Source: an uncultured Gallionellaceae bacterium (GTDB lineage Bacteria > Pseudomonadota > Gammaproteobacteria > Burkholderiales > Gallionellaceae). Taken from it: 53,379 nt of DNA. A program made the position numbers and the translations under genes. Shown one piece after another: positions 1 through 10,329 of the stretch. Within the stretch, counting starts at the first letter, position 1; each line of letters begins with the position of its first letter. Location: the NCBI GenBank assembly GCA_903876625.1, contig CAIRAO010000435.1, positions 1 through 53,379 on the forward strand, read 5' to 3'. A model generated the notes under the pieces. It had not been told where the DNA came from, did not search any database, and saw nothing but the letters and a program-made list of their open reading frames with translations.

Positions 1-2
1 CC

Positions 3-1541
3 ACCGGCAGAATAATCTCCCAGACCATTAAAATAAATAATAAATTGTCTATTGGGTGTAGTACCTGTGTATCCACATGATATTGAACCTGCACCTGTAC
101 TACCAAAACCGCTTGTTGCATAGTCATGAACACCAAATGCAATCCCCGCACCTAACTCGCCTTGTAATGATGTAGAAGGGCATGTATAATTACCATACCC
201 AGTAATGCCGGTATTTGTAAAACTTATCCAACCATCCGTACTCATATATATAGATGTATAATTAGTTCCATAATAATTAAATGAAAAAGGAATAGCCAAA
301 GCACCACTCATAATATCATCTCCGGCAACAGTACCCACTGTAGTACCAATTGTAGCTAAACTATATGTTTGTGATGCAACGCCATAGCCCGGAGAGCTTG
401 GAGTTGGAATTGCAGTTATTGTAGAAGTAGAACCTACACATAAAGTTGTTGGCGAAGCAGTAGCAGTAGCAGTAAAAGTTGCTGCATTTATTGTAACCGG
501 TACGGTAACAAAACACCCACCCGGTGCAGTATATGTAATGGTTGCTGCCCCGGCAATTGCCCCTGTTACTATTCCTGTTGAACCCACTGTAGCATTGGTA
601 GAACTACTGCTCCAAGTTCCACCACTTGTAACATCAGACAATGACACACTACTACCTACACACATTGTTGCAGATGTTGGACTAATTGCAGCCGGTAAAC
701 TATTTACAGTAACATAAGAAGTATAACTTACAGTACTAGAACAACCGGCTGAAGAAACGGTTAAAGTATAAACACCACTATTTGCTGTTGTAACTGCAAA
801 AGCAGGCGGATTAGCAGCAATTGAAGAATAGGAACCAGGACCAGACCATGAATAGGAAAGAGAAGTACCACCCGTAATTGTAGAGGAAAGTGTTAAGTTT
901 GAACCTGAACATAAAGAGGTTGATGAAACATTGGCAACTACACTTGTTGGTTGGGAATTTACGATTACAGATGCTGTGTTAACAGTTACCGAACAACCAC
1001 CTACAGTTCTAGCCGTAAACGTATATACACCGGCAGCAGTACTACTTGCTGTTAAAGTAGCAATAGCTGTTGTTGCTGCAAAACCTGAAGGACCCGACCA
1101 CGAATAAGTTGTAGCACCTGTTGCAGCACCCGTTAACGTTAATGTGTTTGTAACACAAACAGGATTAGGAGATGCACTAGCACTAACCGATGTTGGTACT
1201 GCATTTACTGTTATCACTTGCGTAATTGGCGAACAACCTGTTGATGTATATGAAATAGTTGTTGTACCTGCTGATAATGCACTTACAACCCCACTGCTAT
1301 TTATTGTAGCAACACTAGTTGTGCCACTACTCCAAACACCACCTGTAATTGCATTGCTTAATGTTGTGTTTGTACCTGCACACAAAACAAAAGTACCTAA
1401 AATGGGAGATGGGTTTGCAACTGTTAATGCTGCACCTACATCTGTACCACAACCGGTTGAATAACTTATATTGGTTGTTCCTGCACCAATACCGTTCAAA
1501 ATACCTGTTAGAGAACCAATTGTTGCAAAAGATGATGAAGT
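3..1541 (-). CDS. Internal fragment of a Bacteroidota-type repetitive Ig-like/adhesin-type surface protein (open at both ends)
   Basis: Minus-strand frame (codons at 3k..3k+2) is open throughout and reads e.g. ...GTSSSFATIGSLTGILNGIGAGTTNISYSTGCGTDVGAALTVANPSPILGTFVLCAGTNTTLSNAITGGVWSSGTTSVATINSSGVVSALSAGTTTISYTSTGCSPITQVITVNAVPTSVSASASPNPVC...; repeated CVGS.../GVWSSG/ATI..TG.V units. Absent from the ORF track, probably because it has no terminal start/stop. Confidence 0.8.
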
Positions 1542-1914
1542 ACCCCGTTTCATGGGTGTGAAAAAAATGAGTCTGCATCAAACAGGTTTTCAGGAAGTGA
1601 TTGCCTGTGCAGCACTGACCGACAAATTACCGGAATCGATGGTACTGATCGGTGTACAACCGGAGCAATTGGAAGACTTCGGCGGCAGTTTGCGAGATTC
1701 TGTTAAAGCACAAATTCCGCATGCCATCGAAATTGCGCTCGATTTGCTGAAGGAATGGGGCATTCCTTATTCGGCCCGCACAACACCAATTGCCAGCCGA
1801 TGTGTTAATGGCGATTTATTGGACATGGAAAGTTATGAGGCAGGACGTCCTTCAGCAGAATTAGCCTGTCGTTTCGGGGATGAACGGTTTCTTACTGGCT
1901 CGGTAGAAGGCTAG
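1531..1914 (+). CDS. hupD: Hydrogenase maturation endopeptidase HupD/HyaD, 5'-truncated (C-terminal part)
   Basis: DDEVPRFMGVKKMSLHQTGFQEVIA...LIGVQPEQLEDFGGSLRDSVKAQIPHAIEIAL matches the C-terminal half of HupD/HyaD; N-terminal part replaced by foreign sequence. Confidence 0.88.
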   Translation, partial: DDEVPRFMGVKKMSLHQTGFQEVIACAALTDKLPESMVLIGVQPEQLEDFGGSLRDSVKAQIPHAIEIALDLLKEWGIPYSARTTPIASRCVNGDLLDMESYEAGRPSAELACRFGDERFLTGSVEG

Positions 1915-1918
1915 GAAT

Positions 1919-2242
1919 ATGTGTATAGGCATTCCGATGCAGGTTACCGAAGTTGAAGATGACATGTTTGCATGGTGCGACGGACGTAACGGGCGTAAGC
2001 GCATCAATACGATGTTGATAAATGCAGTTCAGCAAGGTGATTGGTTGCTGACGTTTTTAGATAGTGCACGTGAAGCCATTGATGCCGAGCGCGCCACCAT
2101 GATTAATTCTGCACTTGATGGACTTGAGAGAGTGGCAGCCGGCCAAGATGATTTTGAAGAATGCTTTGCCGATCTGATCAATAGAGAGCCGCAGTTGCCC
2201 GATTTTTTACGAACTGATTTAGTACAAAAGGGAAAATTATGA
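1919..2242 (+). CDS. hupF: HypC/HupF family hydrogenase assembly chaperone
   Basis: MCIGIPMQV start typical of the HypC family; operon position. Confidence 0.9.
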   Translation: MCIGIPMQVTEVEDDMFAWCDGRNGRKRINTMLINAVQQGDWLLTFLDSAREAIDAERATMINSALDGLERVAAGQDDFEECFADLINREPQLPDFLRTDLVQKGKL

Positions 2243-2715
2243 CTGCCGCTCTTGCCTGGAAACCACCCCGCTCTGCCATGAGTAATAACTTTAACGGGCT
2301 GTTGGATAAATTAGTTGAAAAGCATGGTATCTCAGAATGCGATCATGAAGGTTTTCAAGATTTTATAAATGGAACTGGAAATGGAATTGCGTTGCTAACG
2401 GAAGAGCCGGACACGGCACCGGAAAGCTGGGATATGTCAGTGATATTCCCGGAATTGCTGGCAGCGATTGGAGCTCAATTGCGCACGACTATCGTTAGAC
2501 CGGAAAGCGCCAAAATATTGCAGACCCGCTTCGGCCTGAGCAGACTGCCCGCATTAATATTTGTTCGTGACGGTGGTTATGTGGGCGCGATCGAAGGACT
2601 ACGAGATTGGTCAGAATTCGTCAGCGAATTCGCCGAGATGTTGCAAAAGCCAATCAGTCGCGCACCATCAATAGGAATTGCTGTGACAGCGATTTCTTCT
2701 TCAACCTGTCACTAA
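2239..2715 (+). CDS. hupG: Hydrogenase expression protein HupG/HyaE (thioredoxin-like)
   Basis: Overlaps hupF stop; FGLSRLPALIFVRDGGYVGAIEGLRDWSEF pattern; operon order. Confidence 0.8.
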   Translation: MTAALAWKPPRSAMSNNFNGLLDKLVEKHGISECDHEGFQDFINGTGNGIALLTEEPDTAPESWDMSVIFPELLAAIGAQLRTTIVRPESAKILQTRFGLSRLPALIFVRDGGYVGAIEGLRDWSEFVSEFAEMLQKPISRAPSIGIAVTAISSSTCH

Positions 2716-2730
2716 GCCAAGGATAATTTC

Positions 2731-3570
2731 ATGAGAGAATTTCCAATTCCAGTCGTTGCCTTCGGCGTCGGTTCACAACCGGAAGAAGAATCGGTAGAGT
2801 ACTTGCCGCTTCCGCACGAAATGACAACATTTGCGCTACCGGTTATAAACCTTGAAGCCGATCCGGAAATTCTTGAAGCCGCTTGTGAAGTCATTGAAAA
2901 TCTTCGCGCCGCAATGCAGGCAGGCAGTCATAAAAGCTTTGATTTGATCAATCTTCCACCTAAGGTGGTTGAACTCATTAATCAGTCAATGGGACAAGGT
3001 GAAGTCAGCGTATTGGTGCGTGAGCCGAGCAATCTACATATTCAAGAAACGGTATTCGCCGGGGTCTGGAGAGTTCAGGAGATTTCAGAGCAGGGGATGA
3101 TGTTGCGTGATTCTTTGCACGCTTGCTTTATTCCGCCAGAAGTTCAGCAATCTGCCTTGACAGGAATATCCAAAATAATCAGCGCGCCGCCGATTAATCC
3201 GGGAATCATGAATGCACCTCCAGTTTTGAACGAGTTATTGGAAAGGTCAGCCAAATATAGACCCGGACAATCCGCTCACGTCATTAATCTTTCATTACTG
3301 CCGATGACTCCCGAAGACTTGCAATATTTTTTTGATGCCTTCGGTACCGGTTCAGTAAGTATCTTGTCGCGGGGATATGGTAATTGCCGCATTACCAGTA
3401 CGCGCTTGGCAAATGTATGGTGGGTGCAGTATTTCAACAGCATGGACAAGATGATTCTCAACACCATCGAGGTAGTTGATATTCCGGAAGTGGCGAGAGC
3501 TGCGAAAGAAGACTTTGAGGAAAGTGCCGAACGTCTTGGCGAGTGGCTTGGCGTAATGCGAGAGCATTGA
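2731..3570 (+). CDS. hupH: Hydrogenase expression protein HupH/HyaF
   Basis: MREFPIPVVAFGVGSQPEEESVEYLPLP...; operon order between hupG and rubredoxin. Confidence 0.85.
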   Translation: MREFPIPVVAFGVGSQPEEESVEYLPLPHEMTTFALPVINLEADPEILEAACEVIENLRAAMQAGSHKSFDLINLPPKVVELINQSMGQGEVSVLVREPSNLHIQETVFAGVWRVQEISEQGMMLRDSLHACFIPPEVQQSALTGISKIISAPPINPGIMNAPPVLNELLERSAKYRPGQSAHVINLSLLPMTPEDLQYFFDAFGTGSVSILSRGYGNCRITSTRLANVWWVQYFNSMDKMILNTIEVVDIPEVARAAKEDFEESAERLGEWLGVMREH

Positions 3571-3593
3571 TTAAAAAATGTTGGGGGATTTCA

Positions 3594-3797
3594 ATGTTTG
3601 AAGGTTCCTATCTAGGCGATAACAGCAAGCTCGATCCGTCTGCCAAACTGGAATGCGGCATCTGCTGGTGGGTATACGATCCGCATGAGGGTGATTCCAT
3701 CGCCAACATCGCCTCATGTACAGCGTTTTCAGATCTGCCGGCCGACTGGCACTGCCCGAATTGTGACGCGCCTAAAAACAAATTCATGGTTTTGTGA
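3594..3797 (+). CDS. hupI: Rubredoxin HupI
   Basis: CGICWWVYDP...LPADWHCPNCDAPKNKF, two CxxC rubredoxin motifs. Confidence 0.92.
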   Translation: MFEGSYLGDNSKLDPSAKLECGICWWVYDPHEGDSIANIASCTAFSDLPADWHCPNCDAPKNKFMVL

Positions 3798-3798
3798 A

Positions 3799-4305
3799 AT
3801 GACAGGCGTAGTTCAAAAACTTGAAATAACTTTCAAAGAAATCGCCCGAACTCGAATGGTTGATGTTCCTATTTTAAATTCGGCACTGAGAGTAGAAACA
3901 GTCGGATTTCGCGAATGGGATGGGCGATGGATCGGTGTTTTGGTTACGCCTTGGATGATCAATCTGGTCTTGCTACCCGGCCAAGAAGTAACACTCGTTC
4001 CGCTGGCATTGGATGAAAAAAAAATGTGGTCATTCCCCTCGGGTGATTATGAATTCATGGGGCTGAATGAACCTGCAATCGGAACCTGTCACATTTGCTC
4101 ACTTATTTCACCGGTAATGGAATTCGATACGCATGATGAAGCGGTCTCAGTAGCTCAGGAAATAATGTTGGGATTGTTCTCAACACAAAAGACTACGGAT
4201 GAACTGGCGACAAGAATTGACGGAGCACGCCTCAAAGGAGAGTCGATCAGCCAGCAAAACATGTCCCGGCGTGATTTTTTACGCATGCCCTTTTTGGGAG
4301 GGTGA
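3799..4305 (+). CDS. hupJ: Hydrogenase assembly chaperone HupJ/HybE family
   Basis: NSALRVETVGFREWDGRWIGVLVTPWMINLVLLPG is HybE/HupJ-like; start re-set to ATG 3799 overlapping hupI stop. Confidence 0.82.
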   Translation: MTGVVQKLEITFKEIARTRMVDVPILNSALRVETVGFREWDGRWIGVLVTPWMINLVLLPGQEVTLVPLALDEKKMWSFPSGDYEFMGLNEPAIGTCHICSLISPVMEFDTHDEAVSVAQEIMLGLFSTQKTTDELATRIDGARLKGESISQQNMSRRDFLRMPFLGG

Positions 4306-4306
4306 T

Positions 4307-5410
4307 ATGCCCAGCTCGGGCAAACTGAATTTACGCGTCGTGTGGGACAGCAAAGTAGTGCGCGGCGTTGAGGTTAAATCAACTCGTCCCCAGGCTTATA
4401 GGTTGTTGAAGGGCAAATTGATAAAAGATGCAATACAGATGATACCGTTGTTGTATAGCGTATGTGGCAAAGCACAGCATGCGGCAGCAATAGCAGCGGC
4501 ATCAGCGGCGCAAGGAATTGATCTGAAATCCGATACTTTGTTTGAACGCGAAGTAGCTTGTGAGGCGATGCAGGAACATTTATGGCGGCTATTGTTGGAT
4601 TGGCCCAAGTTACTGGGGTTACCGCTACACCAGCAGCAATTTATAAGTTGGTATAACACGCTGAAAGAAATTTCGAAGGGGCATGGAAGTGCAAAAAATT
4701 TGCTGGGTGAATTGCATCAAGTATTGTTAGGAATGTCAGCAGCAGAGTGGAAGCAAATTGATAACTTTGTAACGTTGGAAGAATGGCAGAGTCGAGGGCA
4801 GGGATTATTAGCCCCATTGCTAATAGCCCTCGCTATTGAAGAAGAGAAATTTGAATTTGCCGGGAAAGTCGAGCAAACAGAATTAATGCCAATCTGGAGC
4901 GCAAGCGAGATTCTGCAATTGTTTAAGAATAATTTTAACAATCAATTTGCCGCTGAACCCCAGTTTGGAGAAAAACAAATGGAAACGGGTGCGCTGGCCC
5001 AAAACCAACAAGTGCCCTTGTTACGAGAAGTGTTAAAGAAAAACCCGGAAAGAATTCAGGCAAGATTGATTGCCAGAATTATTGATTTACTGGATAGTGC
5101 GGAATCATTAGTGTTAGGAAATCTACCAGGTTTGGTGCAAAGCCTTTCAGCTTCAAATTCGTCAGGATTATCCGTGGTGAAGACTGCTCGTGGAATGTTA
5201 CTTCACTATGTGAGAATTGAATCGGATCATATTGCCGAGTATTTTACTGTTGCGCCGACAGAATGGAATTTTCATCCTCGGGGAACATTGGTAAATGGGC
5301 TGATCGGGCTGAAAGAAAATGATGCGGAGCGATTGTTGAGAACTGCTAAAACATTTGTGTTATCGCTTGATCCCTGTGTGGAATATGAAATAGGGATCAG
5401 TCATGCATGA
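4307..5410 (+). CDS. hupK: HupK, degenerate [NiFe]-hydrogenase large-subunit-like maturation factor
   Basis: Large-subunit-like ends with one Cys kept in each motif (SVCGKAQHAAA and [15 protein letters not shown]); operon order; start re-set to 4307. Confidence 0.82.
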   Translation: MPSSGKLNLRVVWDSKVVRGVEVKSTRPQAYRLLKGKLIKDAIQMIPLLYSVCGKAQHAAAIAAASAAQGIDLKSDTLFEREVACEAMQEHLWRLLLDWPKLLGLPLHQQQFISWYNTLKEISKGHGSAKNLLGELHQVLLGMSAAEWKQIDNFVTLEEWQSRGQGLLAPLLIALAIEEEKFEFAGKVEQTELMPIWSASEILQLFKNNFNNQFAAEPQFGEKQMETGALAQNQQVPLLREVLKKNPERIQARLIARIIDLLDSAESLVLGNLPGLVQSLSASNSSGLSVVKTARGMLLHYVRIESDHIAEYFTVAPTEWNFHPRGTLVNGLIGLKENDAERLLRTAKTFVLSLDPCVEYEIGISHA

Positions 5411-5744
5411 GATGTCTTTGGCCGAAGGAATCGTTCAATTAGTAGAAGATGCAGCGCGAGCTGACGGCTGTTCTAAAGTTAAAGTCATTTGGTTAGAGAT
5501 TGGCCAATTGGCTGCCGTGGAAAAAGAAGCATTGCGCTTTTGCTTTGACGCAGTGACTCGAGACGGAATAGCAGAAGGTGCTCGATTGGAGATCATTGAA
5601 ACACCAGGACAAGGCTGGTGCATGAAGTGCGAAGGCAATGTGCCCGTCACGGCATTGTATGAGGCCTGCCCAGTTTGCGGCAGTTACCAGATACAAGTCA
5701 CCGGCGGCAGCGAAATGCGCGTCAAAGAATTTGAGGTCGAATAG
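5403..5744 (+). CDS. hypA: HypA nickel-insertion protein
   Basis: [18 protein letters not shown]..., CMKCEG...CPVCGS zinc site. Confidence 0.95.
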   Translation: MHEMSLAEGIVQLVEDAARADGCSKVKVIWLEIGQLAAVEKEALRFCFDAVTRDGIAEGARLEIIETPGQGWCMKCEGNVPVTALYEACPVCGSYQIQVTGGSEMRVKEFEVE

Positions 5745-5752
5745 GGGGAAAT

Positions 5753-6631
5753 ATGTGTACAACATGCGGTTGTGGGTCAGGTCAAACGCTTATTGGTGGG
5801 CACGCACTTAAGACGCAGCGAATCGCTGCGGGTAAAGTGCAATATCGGGCGCGGGAAAACAACCATGAGCATACGCACGAACACTCACATACTCACGATT
5901 CAATAGATTTCAGTGCTGGACCAGCAGGCGCACACGCCCCCGGAATGAGTCAGGCGCGCATGGTGAAAATCGAGCGCGATATTCTTTCAAAGAATGATAG
6001 CTATGCAAATGAAAATAGAAACTATCTTGCGGAACACGGCATCTTTGCGCTTAATCTGGTCTCAAGTCCAGGTTCAGGTAAAACCACCCTGTTAGTAAAA
6101 AGTATCAACGAATTGAACGGAAGTTTGCCGCTCACCGTTATAGAGGGTGACCAGCAGACAGATAATGATGCTGCTCGCATACGTGCAACAGGTGCTCCAG
6201 CACTACAAATCAATACCGGTAAGGGATGTCACTTGGATGCCTACATGGTGGGTCAGGCGATGCAACAACTGAAATTGCAAAACAACAGCTTATTGCTGAT
6301 TGAAAACGTTGGTAATCTGGTGTGCCCGGCCAGTTTTGATCTGGGCGAAGCACACAAGGTGGCCATTCTTTCCGTGACCGAAGGAGAAGATAAACCGCTT
6401 AAATATCCAGACATGTTCCGTGCCTCGGATTTGATGCTGCTAAATAAATGCGACCTGCTACCCTATCTTACTTTTGATGCGAATCTCGCAATCGAGAATG
6501 CGCGCCGCGTTAACCCGAATATTCATGTCATCCGTATTTCTGCCACTAGCGGCGAAGGTATGGATGAATGGCTGAAATGGATAAAGGCGGGTTGCACGAA
6601 AGCTGCCACAAGCAGAATTGCCGGAAATTAG
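5753..6631 (+). CDS. hypB: HypB GTPase with His-rich stretch
   Basis: MCTTCGCG N-terminus, [24 protein letters not shown]-loop. Confidence 0.96.
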   Translation: MCTTCGCGSGQTLIGGHALKTQRIAAGKVQYRARENNHEHTHEHSHTHDSIDFSAGPAGAHAPGMSQARMVKIERDILSKNDSYANENRNYLAEHGIFALNLVSSPGSGKTTLLVKSINELNGSLPLTVIEGDQQTDNDAARIRATGAPALQINTGKGCHLDAYMVGQAMQQLKLQNNSLLLIENVGNLVCPASFDLGEAHKVAILSVTEGEDKPLKYPDMFRASDLMLLNKCDLLPYLTFDANLAIENARRVNPNIHVIRISATSGEGMDEWLKWIKAGCTKAATSRIAGN

Positions 6632-6658
6632 CGTTACCTTAACGAAATTTTGATCTCA

Positions 6659-8962
6659 ATGATCCACGCTCAAATCAGAGTATCCGGTCAAGTCCAAGGT
6701 GTGGGCTTTCGTCCTTTTGTTTTTCGGCTCGCGCATGAACTCGGACTTGCTGGCTGGGTGCGCAATGATAATGAAGGAGTCGAAATCGCAGTCGAGGGTG
6801 CGCGTCAGCAAGTGATGCGTTTGATCGAGCGTCTGCAAAGTGAACCGCCTGTCATGGCGCGAGTAGAAAAAGTCACGCACGAATTTGCAGATACGAAAGG
6901 CGATTTGCGAGGTTTCAGTATAGCAGCGAGCAAGATGGGGAAAGTGCAAACTGGCATTGCGCCCGACATGGCGATTTGTCCGGAATGTCTGGCCGAATTA
7001 TTCGATCCTGCTGACCGACGCTATCGCCATCCATTTATCAACTGTATTCATTGCGGGCCACGCTACACCCTAACCGCACGCATGCCTTACGACCGCATAA
7101 ACACTAGCATGGCAAAGTTCACTCAATGCGCTGAGTGTCAGCACGAATATGACAATCCCGACACGCGCCGTTTCCACGCTCAACCGAATGCCTGTCCGAA
7201 ATGTGGACCGCGTTTGAAGTTGAACAATGAACAATGGCAAGAAATTGTAACTGGTGATCCTATTGCAGCAACTGCAGAACTAATTCGCACGGGACATATC
7301 GTTGCAGTCAAAGGCATTGGCGGTTTTCATTTGGTGTGTGATGCACGAAATGATCAGGCAGTGGCTAAATTAAGAAGCGGTAAACAGCGTCAAGAAAAAC
7401 CTTTCGCGGTGATGGTGTTGAATCGACTGTCTGCAAGTTACTATGCACAGTTTCCCGAACATGAAGCGAGCCTGCTCGAAGTAAGCGAACGCCCAATCGT
7501 GCTGATGAACAAATCGGAAACATGCGATGCTGAATTAGCCGATATAGCCCCTGGCTTAAGTAGTATCGGTCTGATTTTGCCTTACACACCGCTGCATTAT
7601 TTACTCTTTCACGAATTGCTAGGCAAACCGGATGAAAAAGATTGGTTACAACAAGCTTCGCATTTGGCTCTGGTGATGACGAGCGCTAATCCGGGTGGCG
7701 AGCCATTGGTGATCAATGACATGGAAGCTCGTGATTCACTGACTGGTTTGGCAAACGCATTCCTGAGTAATGATCGTGAAATATTGCATCGATGTGACGA
7801 TAGTATATTGAAGTGGCAGGACACTGCTGCAGCATTTATTCGTCGTGCTCGAGGATACACACCACGTCGCATTATATTGCCGTTTTCAGGCCCCTCGGTG
7901 TTGGCATGCGGGGCATGGCTAAAAAATACAGTCTGCCTCACGCGAGGTAATGAAGCTTTCGTCTCACAGCATATCGGTGATCTCGATCATGCCGGCGCGA
8001 GAAATATGCTGGACGAGACTGTCGATCATTTGTGCCACATTCTTGATGTGAAACCGCAAGTTGTTGCACACGATCTGCACCCGGATTTTTATAGCACGCA
8101 GTTTGCCCAAACCTACGCAGCAGAACATAGTTTGCCTATCTATGCTGTCCAACATCATCATGCACATATCGCAGCGATTTGTGCCGAACATCACGTCAAT
8201 GAACCTGTATTAGGACTGGCTTTGGATGGAGTGGGTCTTGGATCGGATGGTAGTGCTTGGGGTGGAGAACTTTTACTGGTGGATGGAGCCGACTTTAAAC
8301 GTTTGGGGCACCTTGCACCATTGACTATGCCGGGCGGCGACCGAGCAGCCCGCGAACCTTGGCGGATGGCATCATCTATACTTTTTGATTTAAACCGTAA
8401 TGAAGAAATTACAAAACGTTTTCAAACACAGAGTGGAACAGAAACAGTTGTAGGCATGTTGCAGCGCAAGTTGAATTGCGTTCCCACAACCAGTTTGGGT
8501 CGCTATTTCGATGCTGCTGCAGGATTGCTTGGAGTAAATAGTATCCAAGGTTACGAGGGACAGGCGGCCATATTACTGGAAGGGTTGGCGACACAGTATG
8601 GATATGTTGCTGCACTCACTCAAGGCTTCACAATCTCAGCCGATGGAATATTAGATTTTCATGCATTACTAACTGAACTTGTCGATTGCACAGACGCAGC
8701 ATACGGAGCGGCAATATTTCATGCCACGGTTGCTGAAGGGCTGACAGCATGGGTACTTCGAGCGACCGAGCAAAACAAAATAATACATGTAGCGCTAGGT
8801 GGGGGCTGTTTTTTGAATAATATCTTATCGAATTTATTGGTGAAAAAATTGTCAGCCAACGGGTTGAATGTATTAACAGCCAGACAACTCCCACCAAACG
8901 ATGGGGGAATTTCATTTGGGCAAGCCAGCATTGCTCTGCAAAGTAAAAATAAAGGAGTTTAA
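6659..8962 (+). CDS. hypF: HypF carbamoyltransferase
   Basis: Acylphosphatase motif VSGQVQGVGFRPFVFRLA, CPECLAEL and CIHCGPRYT zinc fingers, YrdC-like and Kae1-like regions. Confidence 0.96.
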   Translation: MIHAQIRVSGQVQGVGFRPFVFRLAHELGLAGWVRNDNEGVEIAVEGARQQVMRLIERLQSEPPVMARVEKVTHEFADTKGDLRGFSIAASKMGKVQTGIAPDMAICPECLAELFDPADRRYRHPFINCIHCGPRYTLTARMPYDRINTSMAKFTQCAECQHEYDNPDTRRFHAQPNACPKCGPRLKLNNEQWQEIVTGDPIAATAELIRTGHIVAVKGIGGFHLVCDARNDQAVAKLRSGKQRQEKPFAVMVLNRLSASYYAQFPEHEASLLEVSERPIVLMNKSETCDAELADIAPGLSSIGLILPYTPLHYLLFHELLGKPDEKDWLQQASHLALVMTSANPGGEPLVINDMEARDSLTGLANAFLSNDREILHRCDDSILKWQDTAAAFIRRARGYTPRRIILPFSGPSVLACGAWLKNTVCLTRGNEAFVSQHIGDLDHAGARNMLDETVDHLCHILDVKPQVVAHDLHPDFYSTQFAQTYAAEHSLPIYAVQHHHAHIAAICAEHHVNEPVLGLALDGVGLGSDGSAWGGELLLVDGADFKRLGHLAPLTMPGGDRAAREPWRMASSILFDLNRNEEITKRFQTQSGTETVVGMLQRKLNCVPTTSLGRYFDAAAGLLGVNSIQGYEGQAAILLEGLATQYGYVAALTQGFTISADGILDFHALLTELVDCTDAAYGAAIFHATVAEGLTAWVLRATEQNKIIHVALGGGCFLNNILSNLLVKKLSANGLNVLTARQLPPNDGGISFGQASIALQSKNKGV

Positions 8963-8965
8963 TTT

Positions 8966-9220
8966 ATGTGCCTCGCCATACCAGCCCGAATTGAAGAATT
9001 GACGACCCCTGGCAACGCGATCGTCAATCTTGGAGGCGTACGCAAAGAAATATCATTGGCACTGGTAGATGATGCGCAAGTGGGTGAATATGTGATCGTG
9101 CACGTGGGGTATGCCTTGCAAAAGTTAGATCAGGAAGAAGCGGAATTGACTCTAAAAATGTTTGCAGAAATGGGCGTAATGGATGAACTGCGTGATGAAC
9201 TGAATGGAAGCATGGCATGA
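8966..9220 (+). CDS. hypC: HypC chaperone
   Basis: MCLAIPARIEEL..., VHVGYALQKLDQEEA. Confidence 0.95.
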   Translation: MCLAIPARIEELTTPGNAIVNLGGVRKEISLALVDDAQVGEYVIVHVGYALQKLDQEEAELTLKMFAEMGVMDELRDELNGSMA

Positions 9221-10329
9221 AATTCATCGATGAGTTTCGGGATGGCGAGTTGGCAAAAAACATTGCCTTAAACATCAAACGTGAAACCAAAACAAATAAA
9301 TCTTATCGCTTGATGGAGTTTTGTGGTGGTCATACCCATGCCATATCAAGATATGGCCTCGTGGATTTGTTGCCGGCAAATGTACGCATGATTCACGGCC
9401 CCGGCTGCCCTGTATGTGTCTTGCCTATCGGACGTGTGGATCAGGCCATACAGCTAGCGCGCGAACACGGTGTAATTTTGTGCACTTATGCCGATACATT
9501 GCGCGTGCCCGCTTCGAATAATCTTTCACTGATGAGAGCAAAGGCCAACGGCGCAGATGTGCGCATGATCTACTCGACACAGGATGCATTGAAGATAGCA
9601 CGCGAAAATCCGGCTCGGGAAGTCGCTTTTCTCGCAATCGGCTTTGAAACCACAACACCGCCCACAGCAGTAGCAGTCAAACAAGCTGCTGCAGAAAAGT
9701 TGAATAACTTCAGTATATTGTGTGACCATGTTCTAACACCAGCCGCGATGCATGCCATTTTGACAGTTGAAGGAGGAGTATCTATAGATGGATTTGTAGG
9801 GCCTGCTCATGTTTCAACGGTAATTGGCAGCAAGCCTTATGAACCATTCTCTGATGATTATGGCAAGCCAGTTGCTATCGCTGGTTTTGAACCCCTCGAT
9901 GTGATGCAAGCCATTCTCATGCTGGTGCGCCAGATAAACGAAGGGCGTGCCGAAGTTGAGAATGAATTCACGCGCGCAGTATCACGCGAAGGTAATCTCA
10001 AAGCACAAGCATTGGTGAATGAAATTTTCGAGTTGCGAGATCAGTTCGAATGGCGAGGACTGGGTAGCGTTCCCAAGAGTGCATTGAAATTGCGTTCAGA
10101 ATATTCAGCGTTTGATGCAGAATTAAAATTCAAGATCAATTACGTAGCAGTACCGGACAACAAGGCCTGTGAATGTGCTGCTATATTGCGCGGCCAAAAA
10201 CGACCGCAGGAATGCAAAATATTCGGCACGGTGTGTACACCCGAAAATCCAATCGGCTCATGCATGGTGTCATCTGAAGGCGCATGTGCAGCACATTACA
10301 GTTATGGAAGATTCAGGGAAAGCGCATGA
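9217..10329 (+). CDS. hypD: HypD
   Basis: MEFCGGHTHAISRYG, GPGCPVCVLP, FGTVCTPENPIGSCMVSSEGACAAHY. Confidence 0.96.
   Translation: MKFIDEFRDGELAKNIALNIKRETKTNKSYRLMEFCGGHTHAISRYGLVDLLPANVRMIHGPGCPVCVLPIGRVDQAIQLAREHGVILCTYADTLRVPASNNLSLMRAKANGADVRMIYSTQDALKIARENPAREVAFLAIGFETTTPPTAVAVKQAAAEKLNNFSILCDHVLTPAAMHAILTVEGGVSIDGFVGPAHVSTVIGSKPYEPFSDDYGKPVAIAGFEPLDVMQAILMLVRQINEGRAEVENEFTRAVSREGNLKAQALVNEIFELRDQFEWRGLGSVPKSALKLRSEYSAFDAELKFKINYVAVPDNKACECAAILRGQKRPQECKIFGTVCTPENPIGSCMVSSEGACAAHYSYGRFRESA

Noticed and set aside
1144-1464. 106-aa plus-strand ORF
   Set aside because: Antisense to the continuous repetitive minus-strand protein frame.
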